DNA of 46,005 nucleotides from a virus. Within the stretch, counting starts at the first letter, position 1. Every line of letters starts with the position of its first letter. This document shows positions 33,788-41,514 of the stretch, piece after piece. The translations under genes were made by a program, and so were the position numbers. The stretch is from positions 1 to 46,005 of IMG/VR virus record IMGVR_UViG_3300030104_000954; one strand, given 5' to 3'. The notes beneath the pieces are model-generated. The model had not been told where the DNA came from. It worked only from the letters and a program-made list of their open reading frames with translations, and did not search any database.

Positions 33788-34472
33788 GTTCAAAAAAGGC
33801 TGGCATTCTAGCTCTCTTGGTGTCAGAAAGTTCTGGTGCTTTGCCTTCATACATTAGACGATCACTAGAATCGGTCCAAAATTTTCTGTCTAAATATTTG
33901 TCGGTAGTATTTCTACCTAGAGGTTGGAGTACCCAGTTAATCGTGGCCTTCCTAAGTTTATCCAAAGATTGACTAGGAGATAAGTCCAGCTCGTGACATA
34001 CAAGGCTATTAGAGGCCACGTGTATTTGTTCGTCTCTGGAAATATCAGCTGATACCGTTCTGAGACCAGCATCGCCATTAAACCTAAAAAAAGGCAGAAG
34101 TACAAAGAAGATAGCACGTTCGGCAACTAAAGCTTTAGTAATAGTATGGTCTGGATGAGCTTCCCATGCTGCTCGTAGACGAAGGGCTTCTTTTTCTGCC
34201 TCCTCGTCTACACCTAGAGCATTAACAACATAGCCTAAAGCTAAGTCATGGTTCTCTTCATCCTTTACGTTGGATCTGAGTAGATCCCTTGCGTGATCAG
34301 GTACTTCTCCAAGCGCATCTTCAATAAATTCACCAACTGGTAGCTCCATATGGCGTATTGCAAGCGCACGGAATATGGTTTCCTCGGCTCCTGGCTTAAG
34401 CTTACCAGCTGTGGTTTGCACTGGGGACCACTTTCTTTTACGTGCGAGTAGTTTATCATAAGGGTTTTTCAT
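33756..34472 (-). CDS. Ribonucleotide reductase small (radical-cofactor) subunit
   Basis: 238 residues of ferritin-like helix bundle. Two ExxH motifs (E72-H75 in DEENHD; E148-H151 in RDEQIH), E118 in VAERA and an early Glu (E30/E31) supply the six metal ligands of class I small subunits. Four residues after H75, where class Ia has its radical Tyr, is Leu79; a Tyr stands at 81. ATG 34472 overlaps the large-subunit stop as ATGA, better than the TTG nine bases upstream. Shorter than typical NrdB (about 320-375). Works with the adjacent large subunit to make dNTPs. Confidence 0.85.
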   Translation of the reverse strand: MKNPYDKLLARKRKWSPVQTTAGKLKPGAEETIFRALAIRHMELPVGEFIEDALGEVPDHARDLLRSNVKDEENHDLALGYVVNALGVDEEAEKEALRLRAAWEAHPDHTITKALVAERAIFFVLLPFFRFNGDAGLRTVSADISRDEQIHVASNSLVCHELDLSPSQSLDKLRKATINWVLQPLGRNTTDKYLDRKFWTDSSDRLMYEGKAPELSDTKRARMPAFFEHANTNLPKYA

Positions 34473-35842
34473 TCTTGACAATCACATTGAGGTTCTTTTA
34501 TAAGCCCCTCTAGGTAATCGTTGACATCTTCTTCCTCTAGTGCCGCATACACATTAGATTTATCTTGAACGTCTGCCATTACCTGAAGGCTGTAGTATAA
34601 GGAGGTTTGAGGTGAAGCTAACCACTCTTCCACGAACGCATTGTCGTAGGTTACTACATCCGACCAAGAGTTGAATGAATATCCGTGAAGAAGTCCTGTG
34701 TTATTTAATAATGTCATGAAGCCATCTGCTACACGCTTGTATGCGTCCCAGCCGACCTCACTGGCAATCTCTACATTGCCATAGTCATATGATTGCACAC
34801 CAAAGGTACCGCTGTCACGGTCCAAAGTTCTTGCAATCGGTGGAGCTATTTCTGGGGTTGCGGTAAACCCATCTAAGTCTTTACTCCTGTATGAACAGGA
34901 TGCAGTAGGAGCAATAGCAAAAGCTCTTACCATATTATTTTGTACAGCAACCTGAGCTGCTTTATGTACTCCAAGTTTGATTTCATAGGCTAGTTTCTCT
35001 GCGTCAGTGACAATAGCACTGCCACTATTTACTACACCTAATGCTCTACCAAACTGTTCATAAGTTATACCTTCTCTTCTTAGAAGGTTAGCTAGTCCAA
35101 GGAATCCAAGTCCGACTTGGCGATCCGTTTCGGCTGGGAGGTATTCGCCAGTTGATCCAACACCTGTGTTCCCATGGAGTTTGCACAACTCGGACATACC
35201 TGTAGCGCAAGCGTCCTGAATGTCCCTGACACGACAGGCTGACAAATTAATATGTTGGAGGAGACATGTTCCTCGTGAGGGCAGGTAAACCTCAAGACAT
35301 ACGTTGCCGTAGATCCGTTGGCCTGACTGGTCGTATCTGATTTTATTGAGCCAGATATCTCCTGATTTGATTCCATAAATTAATGCATCCCGTGTGAGCG
35401 AGTCAGTATTTTGCCACTTTTCGTAGTCAAGATTGACACACCTTTTGATCCACGGGAGTTCGTGTCTAGGTGTTGTAATAAAATCAATGATATCGGCATG
35501 GTCAATGTCACAGTGAGCAACAATAGCCCCGTTCTTATAGACCCCGCCACGTCTGAGTGTTTCATTTAATACTGAGTATATTTTTGCAAAGCTGACTGGG
35601 CCGCTAGCAACCAAGCCTTTGCCATTTTCAGTTCCTTTTGATCGTAACTTGGATAAGTGGATTGCAACTCCTGCTCCATATCTGAGAGCATGTGAAGCAA
35701 AACGCCAAGACGCTTCGATGCCATTTTCTCCCTCCATCGAGTCTTCAACCACGAATACAGTGCAGCTGACAGGGAGACGGCCATCAGGATTATCAATCCA
35801 ATTTTGTACTCGGCCTGTACGAGCGATAACATTTGCAGTCAT
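34469..35842 (-). CDS. Ribonucleotide reductase large subunit, short class I type
   Basis: 457 residues, far shorter than E. coli NrdA (761) and without an ATP-cone. Redox and catalytic residues are visible: C27 in PVSCTVF, N180-C182-E184 in GNVCLE (thiyl Cys), C193 as probable partner, a Tyr pair at 416-417 (SLYYS) like the NrdA radical-transfer Tyr pair, and a C-terminal CDC (453-455). The Tyr pair and the adjacent small subunit argue for class I, although cyanopodovirus enzymes like this were first labelled class II. Reduces host RNA-derived ribonucleotides to deoxyribonucleotides. Confidence 0.92.
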   Translation of the reverse strand: MTANVIARTGRVQNWIDNPDGRLPVSCTVFVVEDSMEGENGIEASWRFASHALRYGAGVAIHLSKLRSKGTENGKGLVASGPVSFAKIYSVLNETLRRGGVYKNGAIVAHCDIDHADIIDFITTPRHELPWIKRCVNLDYEKWQNTDSLTRDALIYGIKSGDIWLNKIRYDQSGQRIYGNVCLEVYLPSRGTCLLQHINLSACRVRDIQDACATGMSELCKLHGNTGVGSTGEYLPAETDRQVGLGFLGLANLLRREGITYEQFGRALGVVNSGSAIVTDAEKLAYEIKLGVHKAAQVAVQNNMVRAFAIAPTASCSYRSKDLDGFTATPEIAPPIARTLDRDSGTFGVQSYDYGNVEIASEVGWDAYKRVADGFMTLLNNTGLLHGYSFNSWSDVVTYDNAFVEEWLASPQTSLYYSLQVMADVQDKSNVYAALEEEDVNDYLEGLIKEPQCDCQE

Positions 35843-36246
35843 TAAACTAAATTTTCTAAATTGGGTGGTGCATAGTCTGGTCCTTTAAGAACCTTGCCAT
35901 CTTCTCGGTAGATAGGCTTACCGTCTTTTCCTAGTTTGGACATATTACTTTCGTGTACTCTGTGTAGTGCCTCATCTAAATCCCATTCCATGTTGGAAGC
36001 ATACTGATAACAGACATAAACTAAATCAGCAAGCTCTTTTAAAGCTTCAGCTCTGATGGTGGCGTTATCTCTGAATAACATACCTTCAGCTTCAAGGAAC
36101 TCTTTAAATTCCTCAATGATTAAATCTTTTTGTTTAGTCCGAGGTGCACGACCCCTCGAATTGCCAATCGAGTAAGTCTGTCGGAACTCCTCCGCTTGTT
36201 GGCTGAGGAATGTCTTGTGTATGTCTGGGGTTATTGTCAGAGACAT
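35842..36246 (-). CDS. MazG-like NTP pyrophosphohydrolase
   Basis: 134 residues of all-alpha NTP-PPase type. The metal-binding pattern EExxE...ExxD is present: E45-E46-E49 in IIEEFKEFLE and E71-D74 in KELADLVY. Family members hydrolyse (d)NTPs or phosphoribosyl-ATP; in cyanophages MazG is thought to act on alarmone or nucleotide pools. The tail DGKPIYREDGKVLKGPDYAP occurs in phage forms. ATG 36246 overlaps the DUF3310 gene by 113 nt; the next ATG would remove the first metal motif. Abuts the RNR by 1 nt. Confidence 0.82.
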   Translation of the reverse strand: MSLTITPDIHKTFLSQQAEEFRQTYSIGNSRGRAPRTKQKDLIIEEFKEFLEAEGMLFRDNATIRAEALKELADLVYVCYQYASNMEWDLDEALHRVHESNMSKLGKDGKPIYREDGKVLKGPDYAPPNLENLV

Positions 36247-36442
36247 GTGATAGTTCTTTTGCTAAATAGTGGATGGCTTTTTGAAGATCCTTTTTAGGAT
36301 CATCTTTGTAACCTGCTCGGCAAATGTATTTAATAGCATTACCGAGAAAGTAATTTAAGTCTTGGTCTTTAATAAAATCCCAGACTTCTATGTTACCTCG
36401 TTTATAATACTGGGGTCCATAGGATTGGTTCTTGGCGGTCAT
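36134..36442 (-). CDS. DUF3310 family protein
   Basis: 102 residues. The core YYKRGNIEVWDFIKDQDLNY, FLGNAIKYICRAGYKDDP and DLQKAIHYLAKEL is the clear DUF3310 signature, a small phage family tied to nucleotide metabolism, sometimes fused to kinases. The last 30 residues are polar and shared in a second frame with the MazG-like gene. It overlaps the exonuclease end by 41 nt. Confidence 0.85.
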   Translation of the reverse strand: MTAKNQSYGPQYYKRGNIEVWDFIKDQDLNYFLGNAIKYICRAGYKDDPKKDLQKAIHYLAKELSHVSDNNPRHTQDIPQPTSGGVPTDLLDWQFEGSCTSD

Positions 36443-37124
36443 AATCGTAGTCAGTGTGTTGTAGAATCTTAGCTAAACGTGCATTTAATAAAGCGTCATC
36501 GTCTGATAACCCTCTTTCCTTATAGGCTTGGCAGATTGCCTCCCATTTATTCTCATGCTTATTCAGCAACTCCGTTGCACGTTTAACTCCAATTCCAGGG
36601 CAGCCAGGGTATCCATCTGTAGGATCTCCAGCTAGCGATTGAATTAGATGCCACATATCACCGTCTTCTTTTGTAATCTCTTCTACATCACCCTTCATAT
36701 CCCATAGGACTCCAGGTATCTGTCTCATATCTTTGTCTGGACTGACGATGATGGTTTCCTTGTCTGGATACTTCGTTGCATCCATACCTAAAGCATCGTC
36801 TGCCTCCAAGCCATCTCGGAGAACAAATCTATAATTAGCTTTACAATGGTTGACTAATCTTTTGTATCCTAGAGGCTTACGCCTATTTCGATGTCCTTTG
36901 TAATCTGGTGAAATTTTCTTTCTAAAATTCTGAGGACTTGAAAAATACAAGATGAACTCGTCTTCCATTAAAGTTGTTGTAACCTTTCTTAGCTCACGCT
37001 CAAATATCTTTAGAACATTACTGAAATTGGATTGAGCGACAATAACATCGTCTCCAAAGTCAATACCTTCTTCACATGCTTGAGCTGCTTTATAAGCTAA
37101 GAAATCTGAATCAATTAGTAGCAT
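36402..37124 (-). CDS. 5'-3' exonuclease (T7 gp6-like)
   Basis: 240 residues of the FEN/RNase H superfamily: MLLIDSDFLAYKAA (first Asp), FRKKISPDYKGHRNRRKP, RDGLEADDALGM and VSPDKDMRQI (metal Asp cluster) and a DNA-binding turn GCPGIGVKRATELL. T7 gp6 degrades host DNA and removes RNA primers. ATG 37124 overlaps the polymerase stop by one base (TAATG), preferred over ATG 37142. Position after the polymerase matches T7 order. Confidence 0.93.
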   Translation of the reverse strand: MLLIDSDFLAYKAAQACEEGIDFGDDVIVAQSNFSNVLKIFERELRKVTTTLMEDEFILYFSSPQNFRKKISPDYKGHRNRRKPLGYKRLVNHCKANYRFVLRDGLEADDALGMDATKYPDKETIIVSPDKDMRQIPGVLWDMKGDVEEITKEDGDMWHLIQSLAGDPTDGYPGCPGIGVKRATELLNKHENKWEAICQAYKERGLSDDDALLNARLAKILQHTDYDYDRQEPILWTPVL

Positions 37125-38395
37125 TAGTGTACTTCTGCCCAATTATCACCAATTTGTGCATCGGCTTCAATAGGCAGTCTAAGTTTATAGTATTCACCAG
37201 CTTCAAGTGCAGAAAGCTTACAAACCTCTGCGATCTGTTTTGCTGATGATGGTGGCGCACCTATAACTTGTTCATCATGTACAAAAGCATACCTTTCATG
37301 TTTGATTTCAAGTTGGTGTAAATTCTGATTGGTAATTAATATCCACCTCTTTGCGATGACCCCCGCCGATCCTTGGAGGAGGAAATTGAGAGACTTGTGC
37401 CCTTTGTCAACGCTGAGATAACGACTGTCGATGGCACGGATGCGATTTCCTTCAGCAACCCTCTTGGTAGCTTCCAGAACAAGATCTTCAAGACCAGGAA
37501 TGGCATCCATATAAGCTTGACGAATATCTTTACCTTTTTTGGCAGCGGCTTCTTTCGATAACATGGGGTCATACGATAAGCCTATTTTTTGGTTTCCAGC
37601 CCCATACAAAAATGCATAAGTTACAGTCTTGACAAGCCTTCTGGAGATACCAATTTTGTCTGCGTTTTCTTGGTGAATGTCACCATTAAGTAATACATCT
37701 GCATATCTACCACCGTCATATTTATGAAGGTAGTGTGCAAACATTCTTAATTCTATTCCTGCAAGGTCACTGTCGATTAGTTTCCATCCAGGTTTTGTAA
37801 TGAATAGCTCCCTGCAATCCTCATCGCTACTTACTTGTGCGAGATTCGGATGCGAGTGGGCCATTCGGTGCGTAGCTGCACCTATAAAGCAAGAGTGGTG
37901 AATCCTGCCATTCTTGACCAGTTTCAACCATGCGTTAGTCCCTTGGGATAGCATTCCGAGTTTTTTCTGTATGACCAGAATCTCTAGAAACATTAACGCC
38001 TCTTTAGTTCCTATCTCTTTAAGTACAGTCTCATCAATGACTGCCTTACCAGTAGGTGTTAGTTTGTTAGGTTCCCAACCTTGAAAGGTTTTGAACCACC
38101 AAGCAATATGCTCACGACTACTAGGATTGAAATCTTTAAGTCGTTGCATTGGGGCATCTTTAATATACCCTTGCTTTTTATTATCCCTTTTAGGAATAAA
38201 TACATTACCAGGAACATATGTACAAATCTTTTCAGTGGATGCTTTAAGCTCCTCTAAACGATTTAACAGTTTATTCTCTAGTTCCTGAGCTTTCGGTATG
38301 TCGAAAGGCCAACCAGTTCTTTTCTGGTCTTGCATCATCTCAGCTATTTGGTGCTCTAAGATGACGGGTTCAGGTATTTTTGGAAATGTTCCCAT
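37124..38395 (-). CDS. DNA polymerase, polymerase domain (T7 gp5, split)
   Basis: 423 residues holding the family A palm and fingers: motif A LIDSDLAGIELRMFAHYL, motif B RRLVKTVTYAFLYGAG and motif C YAFVHDEQV. The 3'-5' exonuclease domain is in the preceding gene, in a different frame with a 40-nt overlap; together they give about 610 residues, close to single-chain cyanophage polymerases. ATG 38395 begins MGTFPKIPEPVILEHQ, which reads as the natural linker. Works with the helicase and host thioredoxin-like factors; a thioredoxin-binding loop was not identified. Confidence 0.93.
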   Translation of the reverse strand: MGTFPKIPEPVILEHQIAEMMQDQKRTGWPFDIPKAQELENKLLNRLEELKASTEKICTYVPGNVFIPKRDNKKQGYIKDAPMQRLKDFNPSSREHIAWWFKTFQGWEPNKLTPTGKAVIDETVLKEIGTKEALMFLEILVIQKKLGMLSQGTNAWLKLVKNGRIHHSCFIGAATHRMAHSHPNLAQVSSDEDCRELFITKPGWKLIDSDLAGIELRMFAHYLHKYDGGRYADVLLNGDIHQENADKIGISRRLVKTVTYAFLYGAGNQKIGLSYDPMLSKEAAAKKGKDIRQAYMDAIPGLEDLVLEATKRVAEGNRIRAIDSRYLSVDKGHKSLNFLLQGSAGVIAKRWILITNQNLHQLEIKHERYAFVHDEQVIGAPPSSAKQIAEVCKLSALEAGEYYKLRLPIEADAQIGDNWAEVH

Positions 38396-38919
38396 AGTTT
38401 GACTAAAACAGCAACGTCCTGTTTGCAGTATTCCTGCATATCAGGGGACCACTCTTTCCAGTCGGTAGTCTTTCCAAACTCTCCTTTAAAACACTTGAGT
38501 CTATATCCATAGGCTTCAAGGCTGTGTGATCCATATAAACGTGCAGGCATGTAACGCCATTTACGTTTAAGATCAATATCTAAGAGGTTTGGGTGGTAGT
38601 AGCGGCTGAGGATGAGGGTATCCCAGTGTTTAGCTTCAAGCTTCCTAAAGAAAGGATAATGTTTCTGTGCTTGAGCTACATCATAGGCAATACCATTATG
38701 TGAAACGATATTATTAGCAGCCATAAGACTGCCTAGCCCATTACATATAGAATAAGAAGATGCCATAGGCAACTCCTTGGGGTGTTCGGTGTATTTCTCA
38801 TCATTGTACTCCTCAACAAGACCAGAATTTAAGTCTTGTGTAACAATACAATGAATACGAGTGGAGTCTAGCCCATCTGTCTCCATGTCAAAGGCTAGAT
38901 TCAGCGATTCTTTTTCCAT
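38356..38919 (-). CDS. DNA polymerase, 3'-5' exonuclease domain (T7 gp5, split)
   Basis: 187 residues with the three DnaQ-type motifs: Exo I LAFDMETDGLD, Exo II NNIVSHNGIAYDV and Exo III EYCKQDVAVLVKL (YxxxD type). It gives proofreading. It ends ...EHFQKYLNPSS in one frame, while the polymerase domain follows in the -1 frame; the codons CAA AAA TAC offer an A5 run where the chains could be joined by slippage. Otherwise the two act as separate subunits. Confidence 0.9.
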   Translation of the reverse strand: MEKESLNLAFDMETDGLDSTRIHCIVTQDLNSGLVEEYNDEKYTEHPKELPMASSYSICNGLGSLMAANNIVSHNGIAYDVAQAQKHYPFFRKLEAKHWDTLILSRYYHPNLLDIDLKRKWRYMPARLYGSHSLEAYGYRLKCFKGEFGKTTDWKEWSPDMQEYCKQDVAVLVKLWEHFQKYLNPSS

Positions 38920-39056
38920 GTGTAGGTTTTGTCTACAAACTTAGCTTTTTCCACAGCCTCTTTAGTTGGTGGTTTGGGTGGCTGTGCATGTTTATACCAT
39001 GGATGTTCATAACCTCCATCAAAAATCCGTGGTCGGGTCGAATGAGGTTTCTCCAT
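38901..39056 (-). CDS. Small hypothetical protein (51 aa)
   Basis: From ATG 39056 the product begins MEKPHSTRPRIFDGGYEHPW and ends VDKTYTWKKNR, rich in Pro, Lys and aromatic residues. ATG 39071 is an alternative; ATG 39107 would deepen the overlap with the primase-helicase. It sits between helicase and polymerase, overlapping both (38 and 19 nt), like small gp4.x proteins in T7. Function unknown. Confidence 0.6.
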   Translation of the reverse strand: MEKPHSTRPRIFDGGYEHPWYKHAQPPKPPTKEAVEKAKFVDKTYTWKKNR

Positions 39057-40626
39057 GTTGCGTAATTTCATTTTCAGTAAATCTGCAAGTTGATAAATCG
39101 TAGGCAATGTTTGAGGCTACTCCAGTTTCGCCTGAATATCTATTTTTAAGGACTCGCACAGTCGTAGTGCCTCGTTGAGAGTCGGCCTGCTGATCTCTTT
39201 CGAGCGCAATGACCGTATCTGATATTTGAGCGATGCTGTGAGATCCTCTAAGTGAGGACAAGTTGACTCGACCTCCCTCTTCGTGCGAAGTCCTATCATT
39301 ATTACTTCTCCGTAAGTGTGATACTAAAAATAGTGCGATACCAGTGCGTTCAACTAATGATCTTAGCTTGGTCATTGTTGTATCTATCATCCTACGCTCA
39401 TCCCCTTCCAATCCTGAAAGGAGAATACTTAGGTGATCTAAGAATACAACACGACACTCCAATCCACTGGCAAGGTATTCGATCCTATTGTAAATGACAT
39501 CAGGATCAAAAGAGCCGAAGCCATCGAAAAGGTAAAGATTCCAACTGCCAATGGTATTATGAAAATCTGTTTTGAGTTCTTTTTCATTATGTTCTCCAAG
39601 GTGTAGAGGTTTACCTACTGCCGTGGACATTAAACCTAATGCGGTGTTTCGATTACTTGCTTCAAGCTCCACGACCCCAACCCGTTCTCCGTTGTTGAGG
39701 AGATGAGCTGCAATCTGACGACAGAATGAGGTTTTTCCTGTGCCAGTGCCAGCAGTAATTGCTGTAAGTGTACCATACCTGATCCCGTGTACTTTCTCGT
39801 TGAGTCCTTCAAACGGATAGTCATAAGCGCAAGGTGGTTCGGGTTTTGTAACTATTTCAAGTAACGATTTGGCATCAACAATTCCATCAGGCCGATAAGT
39901 TTTTGCATCCCAGATCGCTTTTCTGATGGACTCAGTATCTCCAGCTGATAGAGCTTCTGATGCGTCTTTGTACTTCTCCAGACGTGCAAGTTTTGCTTTA
40001 CCTGGCGGTAATAGCTGCGCACACTCTTCAGCCGCTTGGATGCCTGCTGAATCGTTGTCGAAGAAGAAAACAACTTCATCATATCCTTGAGTTAATTCTA
40101 TAATTTTTTGTAAATCTTTCTTAGCTCCAGCTGCACCATTAGGTACAGACATATGAGGCCAAGTTGGCATGGCATGGTAGCCAGATACCGCATCTAATTC
40201 TCCTTCATACAAGGTCAGTCTTGACCCTGTATCGGGGAATAGGTTCTGTCCAAAGAACTGGTTATCGATATTCTTACCGTCCCAGTAGAAGTCTTTGTCC
40301 TTTGTTTTTATCTTAGCCGCAACTACCTGACCACGCTTATTAGTGTAATGGAAACGTAATACGTCCCCATCTTTGTGGATCTTGTACTTGCGGCAGTCCT
40401 CTTCACTGAGTCCCCGTTTCTTTAACCTAACAGGGGTGCCCTTGACAGCGACTTGCGCTGATGATGGTGGTTCTCCCTCTCCAGACGTGCGAGTGTTGCA
40501 GCTGAAGCAATAAGTATGCCCGTCATCATACATGCTGTTAGCATCGGACGACCCACATACAGTACATGGGAGGTGATATTGGAACTCAGATTCTTCATGG
40601 TTTGAGCCAGCTGAGTGGGATTGCAT
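39019..40626 (-). CDS. Primase-helicase (T7 gp4-like)
   Basis: 535 residues from ATG 40626. N-terminal zinc finger C21, C24, C40, C43; TOPRIM primase with LYEGELDAV (about 139-146) and FFFDNDSAG (about 188-194); RecA-like helicase with Walker A GTGTGKT (293-299), Walker B RVVFLDHLSILLSG and the late LRGSHSIAQISDTVIALERD. It unwinds DNA and primes lagging-strand synthesis. ATG 40626 matches T7 gp4A, whose zinc finger begins about 20 residues in; ATG 40671 would overlap endonuclease I more deeply. Confidence 0.95.
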   Translation of the reverse strand: MQSHSAGSNHEESEFQYHLPCTVCGSSDANSMYDDGHTYCFSCNTRTSGEGEPPSSAQVAVKGTPVRLKKRGLSEEDCRKYKIHKDGDVLRFHYTNKRGQVVAAKIKTKDKDFYWDGKNIDNQFFGQNLFPDTGSRLTLYEGELDAVSGYHAMPTWPHMSVPNGAAGAKKDLQKIIELTQGYDEVVFFFDNDSAGIQAAEECAQLLPPGKAKLARLEKYKDASEALSAGDTESIRKAIWDAKTYRPDGIVDAKSLLEIVTKPEPPCAYDYPFEGLNEKVHGIRYGTLTAITAGTGTGKTSFCRQIAAHLLNNGERVGVVELEASNRNTALGLMSTAVGKPLHLGEHNEKELKTDFHNTIGSWNLYLFDGFGSFDPDVIYNRIEYLASGLECRVVFLDHLSILLSGLEGDERRMIDTTMTKLRSLVERTGIALFLVSHLRRSNNDRTSHEEGGRVNLSSLRGSHSIAQISDTVIALERDQQADSQRGTTTVRVLKNRYSGETGVASNIAYDLSTCRFTENEITQHGETSFDPTTDF

Positions 40627-40942
40627 AATAGGCGCACCACGGGAATCCGTTTTTCTCGGCCCACGTGGCATAAGTGGTTTTCGATCTTTTATTAAGTTTA
40701 TTATGAGGTGCTTGAAATACGAAACGTATATCTAGATAAGGGTTATCTTTCTTGACTGCTTTCATCTTACGGCGGTCAGCCGCTGAAAAATAACCTTTAC
40801 ATTCTAGATAAACATCTCCAACTTTAAAGTCTGGGATGTACTTATGTTCAATGACATAAGGGTACCAGTTAGATTCATATTCCCAATCAACTTTAATCTC
40901 AGTTAATAGAGCAGCTACCTTTTCTTCAAGGCCGCTACGCAT
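40595..40942 (-). CDS. Endonuclease I, Holliday-junction resolvase (T7 gp3-like)
   Basis: 115 residues (T7 gp3: 149). Catalytic residues of the PD-(D/E)xK fold: an early Glu in GLEEKVAALL, Asp in YIPDFKVGDVYLECKGYF with E and K of ECKG. It resolves branched DNA and breaks host DNA. Starts on the SSB stop with one shared base (TAATG), overlaps the primase-helicase by 32 nt. T7 order gp2.5-gp3-gp4 is kept, with lysozyme gp3.5 missing. Confidence 0.92.
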   Translation of the reverse strand: MRSGLEEKVAALLTEIKVDWEYESNWYPYVIEHKYIPDFKVGDVYLECKGYFSAADRRKMKAVKKDNPYLDIRFVFQAPHNKLNKRSKTTYATWAEKNGFPWCAYYAIPLSWLKP

Positions 40943-41514
40943 TAAAAGTCCTCGTCTTCTTCAGTGGTACCAGCAGATACATTAGGCTCAGAAACTTTGA
41001 ATCCTTTGGATGTACCAAACAAATCAACAGCTTCATCAGCTGACATATCTCCGTCATCTACTACTCCAGCACCAGACTTAAGGCTGATTAACTGAATAGC
41101 TTTTGCTTTGAGTGATGTACCAATGTCACCTGTTGGTAGCACGTATGGCTTTTGGAAAAAAGCTACCTTAACTGTGCTGCCACTGTATATCGGTGTGTCT
41201 TTATCTGTGATGGCTGTTCCCTCTGTATCAACTACAACAGGAAATACTTTGTCGCCATCCTTCCAGCTGAATCTAACCTGATAGGTACCTGGCTGGTTCT
41301 CTAACTCTTCCCAAGGCTCTGGCTTAACCGAAACCCTCTTGGGGTTTTTCGCCTTGCTTCTAGCCCATTCTAGGGCTGATTCACGTTCAGTTTCTAGCTG
41401 TTCAACTATACTCTTATCCATAAGAACTGATAGCTTATAGCCCCAGTCTCCAGGTTTTAGTACAGCTTGGAACCCCTCTAGTACGACAGGTTCTTTAGTT
41501 ACGTGTGTTGTCAT
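40942..41514 (-). CDS. Single-stranded DNA-binding protein (T7 gp2.5-like)
   Basis: 190 residues. OB-fold-like beta segments (TYQVRFSWKDGDKVFPVVVD, STVKVAFFQKPYVLPTGDIG, TSLKAKAIQLISL) are followed by a flexible linker and an acidic tail ending EEDEDF. T7 gp2.5 likewise ends in acidic residues plus Phe, through which it contacts gp4 and gp5. It shares a base with the RNAP stop (TAATG), matching T7 order closely. Confidence 0.9.
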   Translation of the reverse strand: MTTHVTKEPVVLEGFQAVLKPGDWGYKLSVLMDKSIVEQLETERESALEWARSKAKNPKRVSVKPEPWEELENQPGTYQVRFSWKDGDKVFPVVVDTEGTAITDKDTPIYSGSTVKVAFFQKPYVLPTGDIGTSLKAKAIQLISLKSGAGVVDDGDMSADEAVDLFGTSKGFKVSEPNVSAGTTEEDEDF

